Positions 1-10,725 of a DNA stretch of 64,000 bases are shown here, one piece after another. The stretch spans positions 1,860,001 to 1,924,000 of the forward strand of contig CADCXC010000005.1 in NCBI GenBank assembly GCA_902806595.1, written 5' to 3'. Source of the stretch: Pyrenopolyporus hunteri. Lineage: Eukaryota; Ascomycota; Sordariomycetes; Xylariales; Hypoxylaceae. Within the stretch, counting starts at the first letter, position 1. Each line of letters opens with the position of its first letter. The notes below the pieces were generated by a model that saw only the letters and a program-made list of their open reading frames with translations, did no database searches and had not been told where the DNA came from. The position numbers and the translations under genes were made by a program.

Positions 1-1336
1 CATTGGCTCGTTGTAATTATTTGTGCCTGCCTGTGCCTTGCCTGTGCCTGCCTGAGGTAGGCTACGTGTAACATCACGTATGATTGCTTCTAGAAGATAA
101 AACCGCGCTGAGTTCGGCTATTAAAGGTAGATGTGGATGTCTTTGTGGATGCGCATGTCCTGAAATTGCCCTACTGTTTTAGCTTATAAATTGCTTCTAA
201 AATTGTACAAGAAATGATATACATCTCTGTATCTAGATTCGGTGGATACCTCCGCTACCAGGTATGCCAAGACCCCACGTTACCTAGGCGCCTACCTAGG
301 CACCTAGGCAAACTACCTACCACCTAGTCCCCAGCGTATCACGTCCTTAGCTTAAGTGTACCATCTACTATAGTACCTGACCATGTATATAGGTACATGC
401 AGTATAAGAGATGCTTGCCTCGATATTCCAACGTTCTTCGTATACCCCTGAGGTTTAAATGCTTGACCAACACCCTGCACTCTCGACTTTGCGATAACCT
501 CTCATATCTCTAAGTACTTACAACAACGAACTGCTCGCTTACAATGTATATTCCACGTCAATACCCATAGAATTAGACGGAGGGCGCTTCTTCTCCAAAA
601 AAATCGTCAATTCGCTCACCCTAGCTCACTCCGGGTTTCATCAGCATTGTTCACGAACGAATTGTCAGTGGCCAACCGGTAATGTTTTTATTCTGATCGT
701 CCACTAGCCCGGTCGGGGATATCTCTCGATTATACGGAATATCCACGACCTTGCAACCGAATCACGCCGATTCTCCCGCGCATCATTCGAGATAAGGCCA
801 TTCGATCTTAGGGTCCGTGTATCTATATGGTGGCCATCGGCCGTCACCATGCTATGAATCCCGAGGGAGCAACAAGAAAAAGCCACTCAGAACCAACAAC
901 TCCTACGACCTGTCCAGGCACTCTGGATACAGAGTCGATAGTAGACCTTCCGTATGTCCCGGTCCAAATGCAAACCAACCCCCAATGACCCTTGTCTTCC
1001 ACATTCCATAGCCCTTTATGTAGGTGAGAGAAGGTAAGCCGTCAGAGCCCCCCGCGCGTATATGAGTAATCAAATGCTCCGTAATGAGTTTTCCATACCA
1101 TGGAAAGATCAAGGAGGTGGAGTAAATCCGCCCCCGAACGCCAATGTGGATGCAGGTTCGCCCCGATAAAGGCCCAAATGCCAAACCGATGCGCGTAGTG
1201 AATGATAATGCAGCTAGAAATCATAAAAAATAGTAATCGAAGAACCAATGTCGCCAATTGACTCATTTGCGTTTGCAGATCCGCCTCATGCGGATTCGAG
1301 CACGAATTGGTTTCGATAGTGGACCCAGGCGCGGGC
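1..1336. other. Intergenic, no confident gene
   Basis: No gene can be supported here. A cluster of CCTAGG/ACCTAGG motifs lies at about 280-330. Two overlapping open frames on the minus strand (903-1184 and 1042-1266) have protein-like composition but match no family I recognise and have no convincing splice partners. The part nearest 1337 is the 3' flank of the next gene. Confidence 0.5.
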
Positions 1337-1713
1337 TTAACTACCGTTCTTTGCCTCCGTATTTCGACGTGCCTCCTCCAAGTCCTCTTTTAATAAGCGC
1401 TCGCTAAGGCTCCTCGGCGTACCGTTGAAGTAGGTTACCTCGGGCCTATAACTACTTGTTTCGTCAACTCCGCTTCGTCCGTCAACACTGCCGACAAATG
1501 TATAGAAATCGCCCATCTCAGCAGCCTTTCTATATAATTCCGGATCGCGAACAACGGAGATCGTAAACGGTTTTCCGCGATAAGATCCCACGGATGCGGC
1601 TGCATGACGAGGTGATGGAGGTGTAGGTGCGCGAGTAGCATGTTTGGCAGGAACAGGAATTGCGGGAGATGTGGAAAATAAGACCGGCTTTTCAGCTATA
1701 GGCGTCGCGTCAG

Positions 1714-1744
<31 letters not shown>

Positions 1745-3202
1745 TTCATCCTCATCGTCGTCCTCCTCCTCATCAATATATTTTGTGGTCCGTTTGCTCT
1801 CGCGGTCTTTGCCGTTCAATACGGTATCCGAGTTGTCTTCAAAATCAAACATGTCTTCTTCATTGAGAATTGGTTCGCCGTCGGTATTAGGCGGCTCTGT
1901 TAGCTGGCTATTATGATGCTCTTCCTTTCGCTGTTTGGGATCGGTGATGTTCGATTCTGGCCCGGGTATCGCTTCAAGCGGCGGAGAAAATCGTTTCTTG
2001 TTTCTGAAAGAGCTCAATGGCGGCATCATGAGGACGTCGTCCGTGTCATCGGCCTCATCAGCCTCGTCGCTAGCTTCGTCTTCGTTGATTTCCTCCACGA
2101 CTGATAGAGGAGCACCAAGTTGAGTCGGGAGGCGCGCATCGTTTATACGGTGAGCCGTAACGTTGGAGTTTAGATGATTGGACGCGCCCTGCGATATTCC
2201 ATTCTCCTTGCGCCCATGTAAGCCGGCCATGGTCAACTCGTCTTCCTCCTCATCATCAATAGCTTCTAGATTGCCAACAACCTCCCATTTCGAGGTGTCT
2301 TCGGTCGAATTCCTGGCCATCGCTTTTAGACGATCAGTTGAAGTAATCTTTTTGGGCATTGGCGGTGAGCTGCCTAAGAGATTGGTCTCCTCGCCGATAA
2401 CGACCGCGTTATATGACTCATCACCTAGGAGAGTAGTGGGGTTGCCTAACATGGATGGCGGGAAATGATTTGCTCGCGGTGAGACCGGGGGGGATGAAGT
2501 AGGAAGAACTTCTTGACCTTCCACCTCGAAGCGTACACGTCTGGGGCTTTGGGTCTTCGTTGAGGAGCTAGACGAGCGGCGGAGGGCGCTTCTCCTTGAG
2601 CGTGTTGCGCTATCATCTGAAGTTGCCGAAGAGACAGTATCCGAAGTAAGGCGTCTGACTGGATCCGGTCGTGACAAATCGGCGTTGCCTATAGAAGCGG
2701 AAGACGTGTCTTGAACATCGTTAGGCTCTTTGATTTCGCGTGCTTGGGACGGCGGGGCGGGCGGTGTCGGGGTAGGGCGCTGTACAGCATCAAGCAAAGG
2801 GAGATAACTCGGTGTGAACAGACCGTGGAACTCGCGCTCGCGTTCATGCGGACTCCGGGGACCATCATCCAAGGGAGATCCGGGGCTTGCAGGGGAGAGC
2901 GGCGGCGGTGAGTGACTATTAGACCAAGCCTTCTCATCTAGGCTGGAAGCATTGACATCATCTTGCGACTGTGAATCAACATCCATACGGTCGAGGGCAG
3001 GACCTAAGGCCTGATAATTTCGAAATTGCTCAGCGACCAACTTCTGGACCTTGGCAGACACATGGCCGGGCACGTCCCGTAACCGCTGCTGCGAATAACG
3101 ACGGAATTCTTGGGCCATATCTTGGCGGTATTCGTTGACCTTGTTATCCAGCTCGGCCAGCTTCTGGAGAAGATCTAAAACAAGGCTCGCGGTGTCACCC
3201 AT
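1337..3202 (-). CDS. Uncharacterised fungal protein with N-terminal coiled coil and acidic tract
   Basis: A single open frame of 621 aa from the first ATG, at 3202; the frame extends upstream only to a non-ATG codon. I do not recognise the family. The first about 60 residues are charged and helix-prone, with heptad-like leucines (LLQKLAELDNKV), suggesting a coiled coil. The middle (about 70-500) is Ser/Pro/Glu-rich and probably disordered, with runs such as SRRSALRRSSSSST. Near residue 490 there is an almost pure Asp/Glu tract encoded by a hexanucleotide repeat. The last about 90 residues (from KPFTISVVRDPELYRKAAEMG) look folded and are the best part for homology searches. There is no signal peptide or membrane segment. 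The 3' neighbour is empty for 1.3 kb and the 5' side for 3 kb. The gene call is well supported by length; the function is unknown. Confidence 0.75.
1715..1756. repeat. Hexanucleotide coding microsatellite (CTCGTC)n
   Basis: Five exact CTCGTC units from 1715, then degenerate units (TTCATC, CTCATC). Read on the minus strand they encode alternating Glu and Asp in the uncharacterised protein. The unit length is a multiple of three, so copy changes would stay in frame. Confidence 0.9.
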
Positions 3203-6182
3203 TGTGCCGTCTGCGCCGCACAACACGAAATGATCAGTCAAAAAGGGCTAAGGCACAAAGAACAGGCATTGTTGGTGCTGGCAAACACGCAGCACAACGA
3301 GGACGTCCTGGGATTAGGAGGAGAGCGGACTGATGGGATATGCTTGGCTTCTTTTTTAAACCTTCGTCGCTGATGCGGAGATATGCTCCTCTCTGCTATT
3401 CTCTGCGGTTGCGGGTCGAAATATACACGGAGTACGCCGTCTGTACCTATGTATTGTGTGGTATTTTGTGGTATTGTGTTTGTAGGCAAGTTACGTACAG
3501 CTGGGCGAGCCACAGTCAAAAACGTCGCCCCTCCAGTTAGTATAAAGTTCGTCCTCCGTTTTTTTGTTTCTTTGTTGAAGGGAAATTGAGGATGTTCAGA
3601 GGAGCCTTGCTACTAGGTTGCTTGTAGCCGTACTCGTCAATTGAAAGCGTCGGAATCGAGAAAAGTATGTCACTTTAATGAAACGATTCGCTGGAAAGAA
3701 GTCATGGAAGTGTAAAAAGAAAATGGTGTGGAGAAATGGTAGGTGTGGGAGCTAAGAGCCGTGGAGGGAATGGTAGGATTGGTCTCCGACAAACTGGAAA
3801 GGCCTGGTCGCTTTGGCCTTATTCAACTGAGCAAGAGTCCCAATTTGGGTTTATCGAAGGCTATCTAGGCCTGGAAGATTCGGCGCATGCCCTGACGGTG
3901 ATGTACCATAGTATAAAGGTACCGGTCAATACAAAGGTACAATACAGGTACATGCCTTCTTTTACTTGGGTCGCCTGGCTAACAGTCAGAGCGGCAATAA
4001 TGATAACATCATTCTGAGTTTACCGAGGAGGTACGCTAGGATACGTCTTATTCATATCAGAGAAAACCTTAAGTTGGAGCGATATAATCTAACCTAGGTA
4101 CCTAGGTACCTGTGTATAAGGTAGATAAATCTGACGAATGGTGCGATTCTAACAAAACATAGATATCGGCAGCCCCATTACCAAGCCTTTTCAAGATATA
4201 GATAGCGGTAGCACAATCGAATTAGGTAAATATGGGAAATCTACTCAAAATCCGAGTTGTGCAGCCTTGACAGCCCTGCTCGGGTTGCCTTTTCGAGGTA
4301 CTGCTAGGTAACACGTGCGTACCTCGCACCTACTCGAATTGCCAGACCCCCCCGGTCATCACATGCAGCTCCGAGTCCCGAATTAGGTACAAGGTACAGT
4401 CAGGACGCCAATCAATCGAGGACAATGACTTCAGCATTCTACTCATTGATCTTTAAGATCGACCTTATTGATAAGGTTCAGTCGCGAGGCTTTGGTACGG
4501 AACGACTGGGGTAAGGTTCTTTATTAATACATAAGGTCCTATTTCATCAAACCATTTAATAGTACAAGTCGGTGCGGACCATGTGGTATCTATGGACATG
4601 ACATGTACAATACCTACAAGCTTATTAGGTGCAGTAGGTACCTAACTTATTCAACAGGCACTATATCCGGATTGTGTCTTAACTACGAGTTGAAGATGAG
4701 TTCGCCCGCGAGTTCGTGACAGGTCCTAGGTTAGGTACAATACTATAATAACCGCCACTACTCCTCTAATTCGACCAAAATGCGCCCGTCATGACTCTGT
4801 CACTGGCACCTTTTACGAGATCGGCAAAAAACTACGTCCGGTCAAAGACGACGGCAGGAAACCAATCATAGGGGAAGATACAGGCCACGATGCCTCTACA
4901 CGCCGCTGCATGACAGCTCTCCATGTTTAGGCAAAGTTGACCGGCCAACACTAGGTAGCGGCCCGCAGCAAGGCTCTATGCTTACGATGGCACGTTCTAG
5001 CTGCAGAGAATATAAAATACAAGACCACTAATAATAAACGTCCTCCGAGTTATCTCGCATTTTCTCTCCATTTGATCTCCAACCCGCGCTCTATGTGGGA
5101 TCTAGATCCATGCCGTTTGTCTCGCGCCTGTTTCCTCTCTGCCTTCACCGCCAATATCGACCTAATCACGTTATAAACGTGTACGTCATAGTTTCTTAAT
5201 GCTGTTGATTAACGGGCCGTTGACCTCGAAGAAAACACAACGATGAAGCGTGTTCGCTTCAAATGGCCTGTCCAAGACGAACAGAGGCGACAGTGAAGGA
5301 TCCGGCCGCCGAATCGCGACCCCATCCTCAACCGGGCCAAGTTCCGATTCATCAGGTGGGCACACTTCACGTGTAAATGGACAACTGGACATCTGAATCC
5401 TTCTCTACCTCAGGTGCTTATAGATTGTTTCTTCTCAGTTACTCCAAACGGGCAATAGACACGGGCTAGGTACCATATAATCAGTAGATACCTCGGCAGC
5501 TGCAGGCGGTATATGATTTTAACTTTCTTGCCTTGACTCTAGCACCATTATTTACCTACCTATGATCCACCGTTCAAGTAAGGAGGCTCCTTGCTGATAA
5601 TGCCGACATATTAATAGTATGTACCTATATTCGTTTATTCATTTAAATTCCACTCTACGTCCGAAGTGTTGATGGAAACCCTAATTGTTATTGCTACCAT
5701 CGACGGTGCCTATGGGGTTGGATCACTAAATTGAGCCACGGATTCCTATACCGATTGGTTAGAAAGGACCGAAGCATACGGAAACGCATGCTTCCACAGC
5801 CTTGAGTTAGAAATTGAAAGGAAAATATCACGAAAGGACATTTAAGGTTAGTATGAGTTGGAGCACTTAAAGGACCGCGAGTTAAACTTAGGTAGACTTG
5901 TTTCTATTCGTAAATTGATCTATTAGGAATCCAGGGCAGTAAATGACCCGCCGAATACCGAGTCGGCACCATGCAACCTGAATATAAGTTTTCTAAGTCA
6001 TCGAGACGTTCCGTATTCGACGGATCTATCCAGTCGAATTGGCAGACGCGAGCCCAGCAACACGGTGATACCTATTCCCTCCGTGACACGTAAATGTCAC
6101 ACGTAACAGGAAGTATAATGGGCAACGTAGTTCGATGAAGGGCTCGTATCATGATTATAGTATATAGTACGCCTACCGTACT
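3203..6182. other. Intergenic 3 kb, no gene seen
   Basis: It holds the upstream region of the minus-strand gene ending at 1337 and the 3' flank of the cytochrome b5 reductase gene. Only short open frames occur, the longest 93 aa, and none has splice sites, domains or composition that support a gene. CCTAGGTACCTAGGTACC-type motifs lie at about 4090-4112, and TAGGTAC elements recur through 4380-4740 and 5460-5480. The DNA is moderately AT-rich compared with the flanking genes. Confidence 0.5.
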
Positions 6183-7285
6183 TCAAAATGCGAACACCTG
6201 GTCCTCAAGCTTGCTAACGGGGCGAGCCTTCTTGAAGCCGAGGCTCTCCGTGGCCTTCTTTAACCCGCTTATCATAGGCGGTGGGCCACAGAGCAATATC
6301 TTGACGTCCTCAGCGGGCTTTGGCAGCCATTTCTGATGCTTTGTTAGCTCTCAGCTGCCTGGCATAATTGGTATCAAGGGAACTTACAGTGATCATGTCA
6401 GCCGTGACGTATCCCACACCTCCGGTCCATCCCTCAGGGGGCTTGTCAAGGACGTAGTGAACTCTGAAGCCAGAATCCTCCTTTGCTAGAGCATCGAGAT
6501 CCTCCTTTAGTAGGATATCTTGCTCGGTGACATTGGCGAAGATTAGGTCGACCTGAGTCTTGTCGCCCGTAGGTCGTCCTCGGATAATCGCTCTGATAAT
6601 CTGGAGCATGGGGGTGATACCAGTACCGCCAGCGACCATTCCGAAATGGCGAACCATGTTGGGAGTATAGACGAAAGCACCCTTGGGTCCCTTTACACGA
6701 ATCGTCTGGCCTACGGCAAGTGATGCCATGTGCTTCGAGATATTGCCGGTCGGGTAAGACTTGATGAGGAGATCGAAGTAGCCGGGCTGGTGGTCGCCGG
6801 AGATGGGGGTGTACGAACGTACAATCTCCTTGGTAGAACCGTCAGGTTGCGCGATAGCAGCACCAATGGAGATGTGCTGGCCAATTGGAAGGCCAAGGAT
6901 GGACGTCGGGGTCGGCAGAGAAAAGCGGTAACTAGGAGAAAGGGTTAATAGAGTGAACGCAAAGGATTCATGGCAAGAAGAGGTAACGGACATGGCCACA
7001 TTGTGGGAGATGATTGTCTTCTCCTTCAATTCGAATTCTTGGAAAACATCCGGCTTCAGGACCTTCTTGGGCACTAAGGAGCATAATTAGTTCTATTCTA
7101 ATAGTGATAAAGTCGCATCTAAGACACATACAGGTGCGGAAGTGCTTCAGAAATCCGAGGGCAATCGCAACGAGCGCGGCGACAGGTGTCCATTCCTTCT
7201 TGACGATGAATGTACCGAGCACCAGCAAGCCCGCAGGAATATATATCCCATCGAAGTACGCCCTCGATGTCAAGGACGGTGCCAT
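6183..7285 (-). CDS. CBR1: NADH-cytochrome b5 reductase (microsomal Cbr1 type)
   Basis: Flavoenzyme that passes electrons from NADH through FAD to cytochrome b5, feeding lipid desaturation and sterol synthesis at the ER or outer mitochondrial membrane. Four exons: 7285-7132, 7073-6992, 6931-6388 and 6332-6183, giving 309 aa. Residues about 12-48 hold the hydrophobic N-terminal anchor (GLLVLGTFIV and VAALVAIALGFL). The FAD motif RSYTPIS is at about 117-123, the nucleotide-binding GGTGITPM at about 180-187 and CGPPPM at about 275-280. The joins restore the family sequence NVAIYRF and the C-terminal segment starting KWLPKPAEDV. Intron 2 is 60 bp, lacks an in-frame stop and uses a GTCCGT donor, so unspliced RNA would add 20 residues before the flavin domain. 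Length and motifs match Cbr1; the family includes Mcr1, but the membrane anchor favours Cbr1. Confidence 0.93.
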
Positions 7286-8065
7286 CTTGGATTTGGGGAA
7301 GCCCGCCTTTCGAGATAGGATGCCAATTGTAACAGAGCTTCGCTAATTGACGACTGAGAGGTGACTGTTTGTCTACTAGCAGCTCAGCGATGGCATACCC
7401 TCGTAAGCCGTGAGACCGGGGGGGGAAGAGAAACGGGATGGGAAAGGAGATAGAAGCTGCAGGACTTGCAGAGCTTTACAGATTCATATATCGTGGTCGT
7501 CGAAGTTTGGCGCTACGCCGATCCGCCATTTTTTTTCTGGTTTATCTCCTAGGTTGGGGGAAAAGTGGCACCATGCCTGCACCATTTGTTGAATTGGCAT
7601 CCCGCAGCGCACAGCACACGGACTGGACCGGTCCCTTGGCACTAGGGATATCATAATCCCTGTACCGTGGAGAATTCATGTACCCAGTATTATACAATTA
7701 TACGCATGTCGGTAGTACGTTATACGATATGCAAGTACCCTAACCCAGTTCGGGATGTTGACATACTGATCTTGGCAGTGCGGGTGAAGTCCTGCGGCGG
7801 GCAGCTTTGGCACAACGGGGGAGGAGTAATATGGGATTTTACTCATCTCCAACTCAAGCACTCATATACAAAATATTAAGGTAACTCTCATTATCTTGGT
7901 GTTAGGACACCTATACTAGGTACTCGACGCTCTTTCTCTCATTCTTTCCTCCACTCCCTACCGTTTATATCCGTGGAGAAGTGCCATAAATTCCTAGCTT
8001 TAGATTCGGTTCTCTCCACATCCCGTGATTGACCCTCGAGTCACAATCCTAGCCTCGAAGCCAAG
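7286..8065. promoter_or_regulatory. Shared divergent upstream region, CBR1 / DUF3605 gene
   Basis: A 780 bp region between two divergent starts. A run of 8 G lies at 7428-7435. The DNA just before 8066 is pyrimidine-rich (CTCTTTCTCTCATTC at about 7930), as is common in fungal leaders. No specific factor site can be assigned. Confidence 0.4.
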
Positions 8066-9002
8066 ATGGGTGACGTACCGACCAAAAGTGCCCCTGAAGA
8101 CGCACCCTTCCCTCTAACAGATGTGGATAAATGGGTCCTGTCTCTTACCGACGAAGAGTACCAATATCATGACTGGGAAGATATGAAGAAGATAATAGGT
8201 AAGACGTCCATTGCTCACTGTTCATCTAGCTTCCCATGATAAGTGTCTAGGTAGTTGGCTTAAACTGCCTGTAATTAGGCGAGAATAATCTTTCTGTCCT
8301 TAAGCGAAAACCATCCGATTTACGGCGATATATGAAATGGACGGCCGAGACCAAGGCGGAGTACGGATCCATGACAAACTATCTGATGAAGCATAGGCTT
8401 CCGAAAACCTGGGGATCTCCGCCGTTCAAGCCGGCTTCGACAATCCCATTCGACGATCCATCGGACTACAGAGTCTTGATCAACGATTGGCCGTAGGGAA
8501 TCCAGTCGATCCTGCTATGATTTGCAACGGTTCGGTGCTGATTGTTAACCCTACAAGGTATGGGATGATGCCAAACATGACCCACATAGTTGTCTGGTCA
8601 AGAACCGTGATTGAGACCGATCCCGAGACCGGAGATATGAGTCCGGAAAGCCGCCGCATCGTAGCGGAGTTTGTGAAGACTTTCTTTGTTGACAGGCTTG
8701 GTCCGGGCGGAGACGACAAGGTCTTATGGTTCAAGAATTGGGTTGCATTACAAAGCGTGAGGGCACTAGAGCGTATGTATATTTCTAATCGGAGTCTTGT
8801 GCCTGTCTGCGCTTCAGCCCAGGATCGACCTTGGGACGGGCTCGGTAGACTCGTGACTCGGAGACGCCCACGAATCTCAAGTTATATTGAATTATTGCTG
8901 ACCGGGGATATTGCAGACATCCATGTTATTGTTAGGGATGTTGATAAAGAGATCTTGGAGGAGTGGACTAAAGAGCTTGATTGTCATCGGCTGCCGAACT
9001 AG
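8066..9002 (+). CDS. DUF3605 family protein (N-acetylglucosamine-induced protein 1-like)
   Basis: Four exons: 8066-8198, 8279-8492, 8558-8772 and 8917-9002, giving 215 aa in a continuous frame. The exon joins rebuild the family's conserved segments NDWPYGM, THIVVWSRT, ETGDMSPESR, VLWFKNW and LEHIHVIVRDV; the WP-YG junction and the HIHV junction exist only after splicing, which is strong support for introns 2 and 3. The family is annotated in fungi as DUF3605 or N-acetylglucosamine-induced protein 1. Its biochemical activity is not established as far as I know. There is no signal peptide or membrane segment, so it is probably cytosolic. It ends 103 bp from the convergent SND2-like gene. Intron 3 is long for this window (144 bp). 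Confidence 0.9.
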
Positions 9003-9105
9003 ACGACTCGTTGCATGTACGCAGCAGATAGTCAAGCCTATTGACATTGGGAATATGACGGATATTCTTGCGGTATAATTATGCTGTGCGGGGCACAACC
9101 ATGCT

Positions 9106-9591
9106 TTAAGCTGCTCGTCTTTGCTTCCTGTTGCCTGCCACTGGTACAGCGGTATCTGGCTGCTGTCCTTGCATACCTGCCATTCCGCGAGCCGCACCAA
9201 GGAGACCGTAACCTTTAAACGCTCCGTAAGCAGGCACAACAGCCCAGAGGAGCCATCCCCAATTGCCAAAAAGCATAACAAGCACGACGGATGCCCATGT
9301 CACCCAGATGACATCAAACATATATTCTGTGAGACCAGGCGCGGATAGATCTTCCCCGGCACTCCGCAGCGCCTTTGTTGAAGGGTCATATTTAGGCCGT
9401 CCTGATGATTCCAGGATATACTCGCAAATGAAGCTAGGGATTGATAGGATGACGTATAGTAGCATAGAGCGCTTTTTGATAAAAAGGTTGAAGAATACGA
9501 AGAGCGTATTGACAACGAGTGCCCCCGTGTGAAGGTTGGTCAGGGCCGCCGCGTTGGCCTTCGACCTGTCTTTGCGTGCTTTCTGGGCCAT
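9106..9591 (-). CDS. SND2/TMEM208-like ER membrane protein (DUF788)
   Basis: A 161 aa protein starting MAQKARKDRSKANAAAL at the ATG at 9591; the frame runs slightly further upstream, but this start matches the family's usual beginning. Hydrophobic segments at about 23-40 and 44-60, and two more at about 100-135 (IWVTWASVVLVMLFGNWGW and the segment after it), give three to four membrane spans. A short basic C-terminus ends NRKQRRAA. SND2/Env10/TMEM208 proteins act in the SRP-independent route that targets membrane proteins to the ER. The gene is intronless as called. It is tail-to-tail with the DUF3605 gene and head-to-head, over 1.1 kb, with APC3. Confidence 0.88.
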   Translation of the reverse strand: MAQKARKDRSKANAAALTNLHTGALVVNTLFVFFNLFIKKRSMLLYVILSIPSFICEYILESSGRPKYDPSTKALRSAGEDLSAPGLTEYMFDVIWVTWASVVLVMLFGNWGWLLWAVVPAYGAFKGYGLLGAARGMAGMQGQQPDTAVPVAGNRKQRRAA

Positions 9592-10725
9592 TGCGAGGTG
9601 GTGATACAACTAGGGAGGGAGGTATTAGGAGAATCGATTAACTGAAAGCGGAATTGCGTATGAGAGAAACTCAGATGAGAGTATTGGCGCAATTTAGGTA
9701 CAAATTACCTATGGGCCTATGAAGACACATACGTGTATCGTATTGTATTAATGACCAGGGTGGTGTTAAGTGTAGAATAATTGGTGACGAAATGTTCTGT
9801 TCAATTCGAGAAAAATAAAAGCGTGTGGCTTGTTACCTATGAATGTTGAGGCTGGAAGTGGCATGGAGAGCTCCTCAGCTGCTACAGTGGCAGGTACAAC
9901 ACCAGTAGTCAGGCCAGGCAGTTGTGCCATGGCAGGTGGGGGCCGGGAGCTGTTTACGACCATTGCCTAGCGCCCTGTGTTGCTCTGGCAGGTGCTCTCC
10001 GGTTGCGTGTAGCCAATCAGTCCCCTGACAAAGACTATCCACCATAACATCCCAAAAGTCGCGAGGAAAGCTTAGACTGCGACAAGGCGAAAAAAAAAAG
10101 TTACCTGATTGTTGTTCCTCATCCCACTTAACGATACTCAATTTTCCCTCTTCTCCTCCTCCTCCTTCTTGTTCTCCCGGCAATACCATTGCATGGTACT
10201 ACAGGGGTAATAAGCGTTAGCTGTTGGGCTGGGAGCTGGGTAGCCTGCCAGGCAATATCGTCTCCTGTCGCCTCGCCACCTCTTAACATTCGTCTCCCCT
10301 TCTGTGGCGCTTCGTTGCTAGGAGATTCCAACTCGTCTTTCTTTACGCTCCCAGTGCACGTTGCTGTGTTCAGAACATGCTTGCCCGGACCAACCAAGAT
10401 CACGTCAATCAATAACAGTTTCCGCTTCTTCACGTTGGACGGACGTTTAATACCGTTCTTCGATAACGACCCTTTACATTCTGGCATTCCGAATTTAATC
10501 CACCCCGTTAACGCTAATCCATTGTCGAGGCTGTTGTCCTAGAAGCACGCCACCCAGTTACCGTCGTCGAGCCCCAGCCTGGCCTACCGCCTTCTGCATG
10601 CACTACCAACCTCTATTTTCACCCGATAGCAGAGCAGCGCCGTTACCCCGTACCGACCTCATGGCCATTCACGAATAGCATCTACTACAAAGATACACCC
10701 CATCGCGCCGTCTGACACCCCTAAG
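9592..10725. promoter_or_regulatory. Divergent upstream region, SND2-like / APC3
   Basis: 1.13 kb between divergent starts. It holds a run of 9 A near 10091-10099 and a pyrimidine tract rich in CTCCTC at 10142-10170. Open frames on both strands (for example 10128-10487 minus and 10189-10542 plus) overlap each other and look like chance frames. The last about 150 bp are pyrimidine-rich and probably the APC3 leader. Confidence 0.4.

Noticed and set aside
8480..8560. Apparent stop codon in the DUF3605 gene after NDWP
   Set aside because: A 65 bp intron (8493-8557) removes the stop and restores the conserved WPYG segment.
10128..10542. Overlapping 119 aa and 117 aa frames between SND2-like and APC3
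   Set aside because: The two frames are antisense to each other in a promoter region with pyrimidine tracts; neither has domain support.
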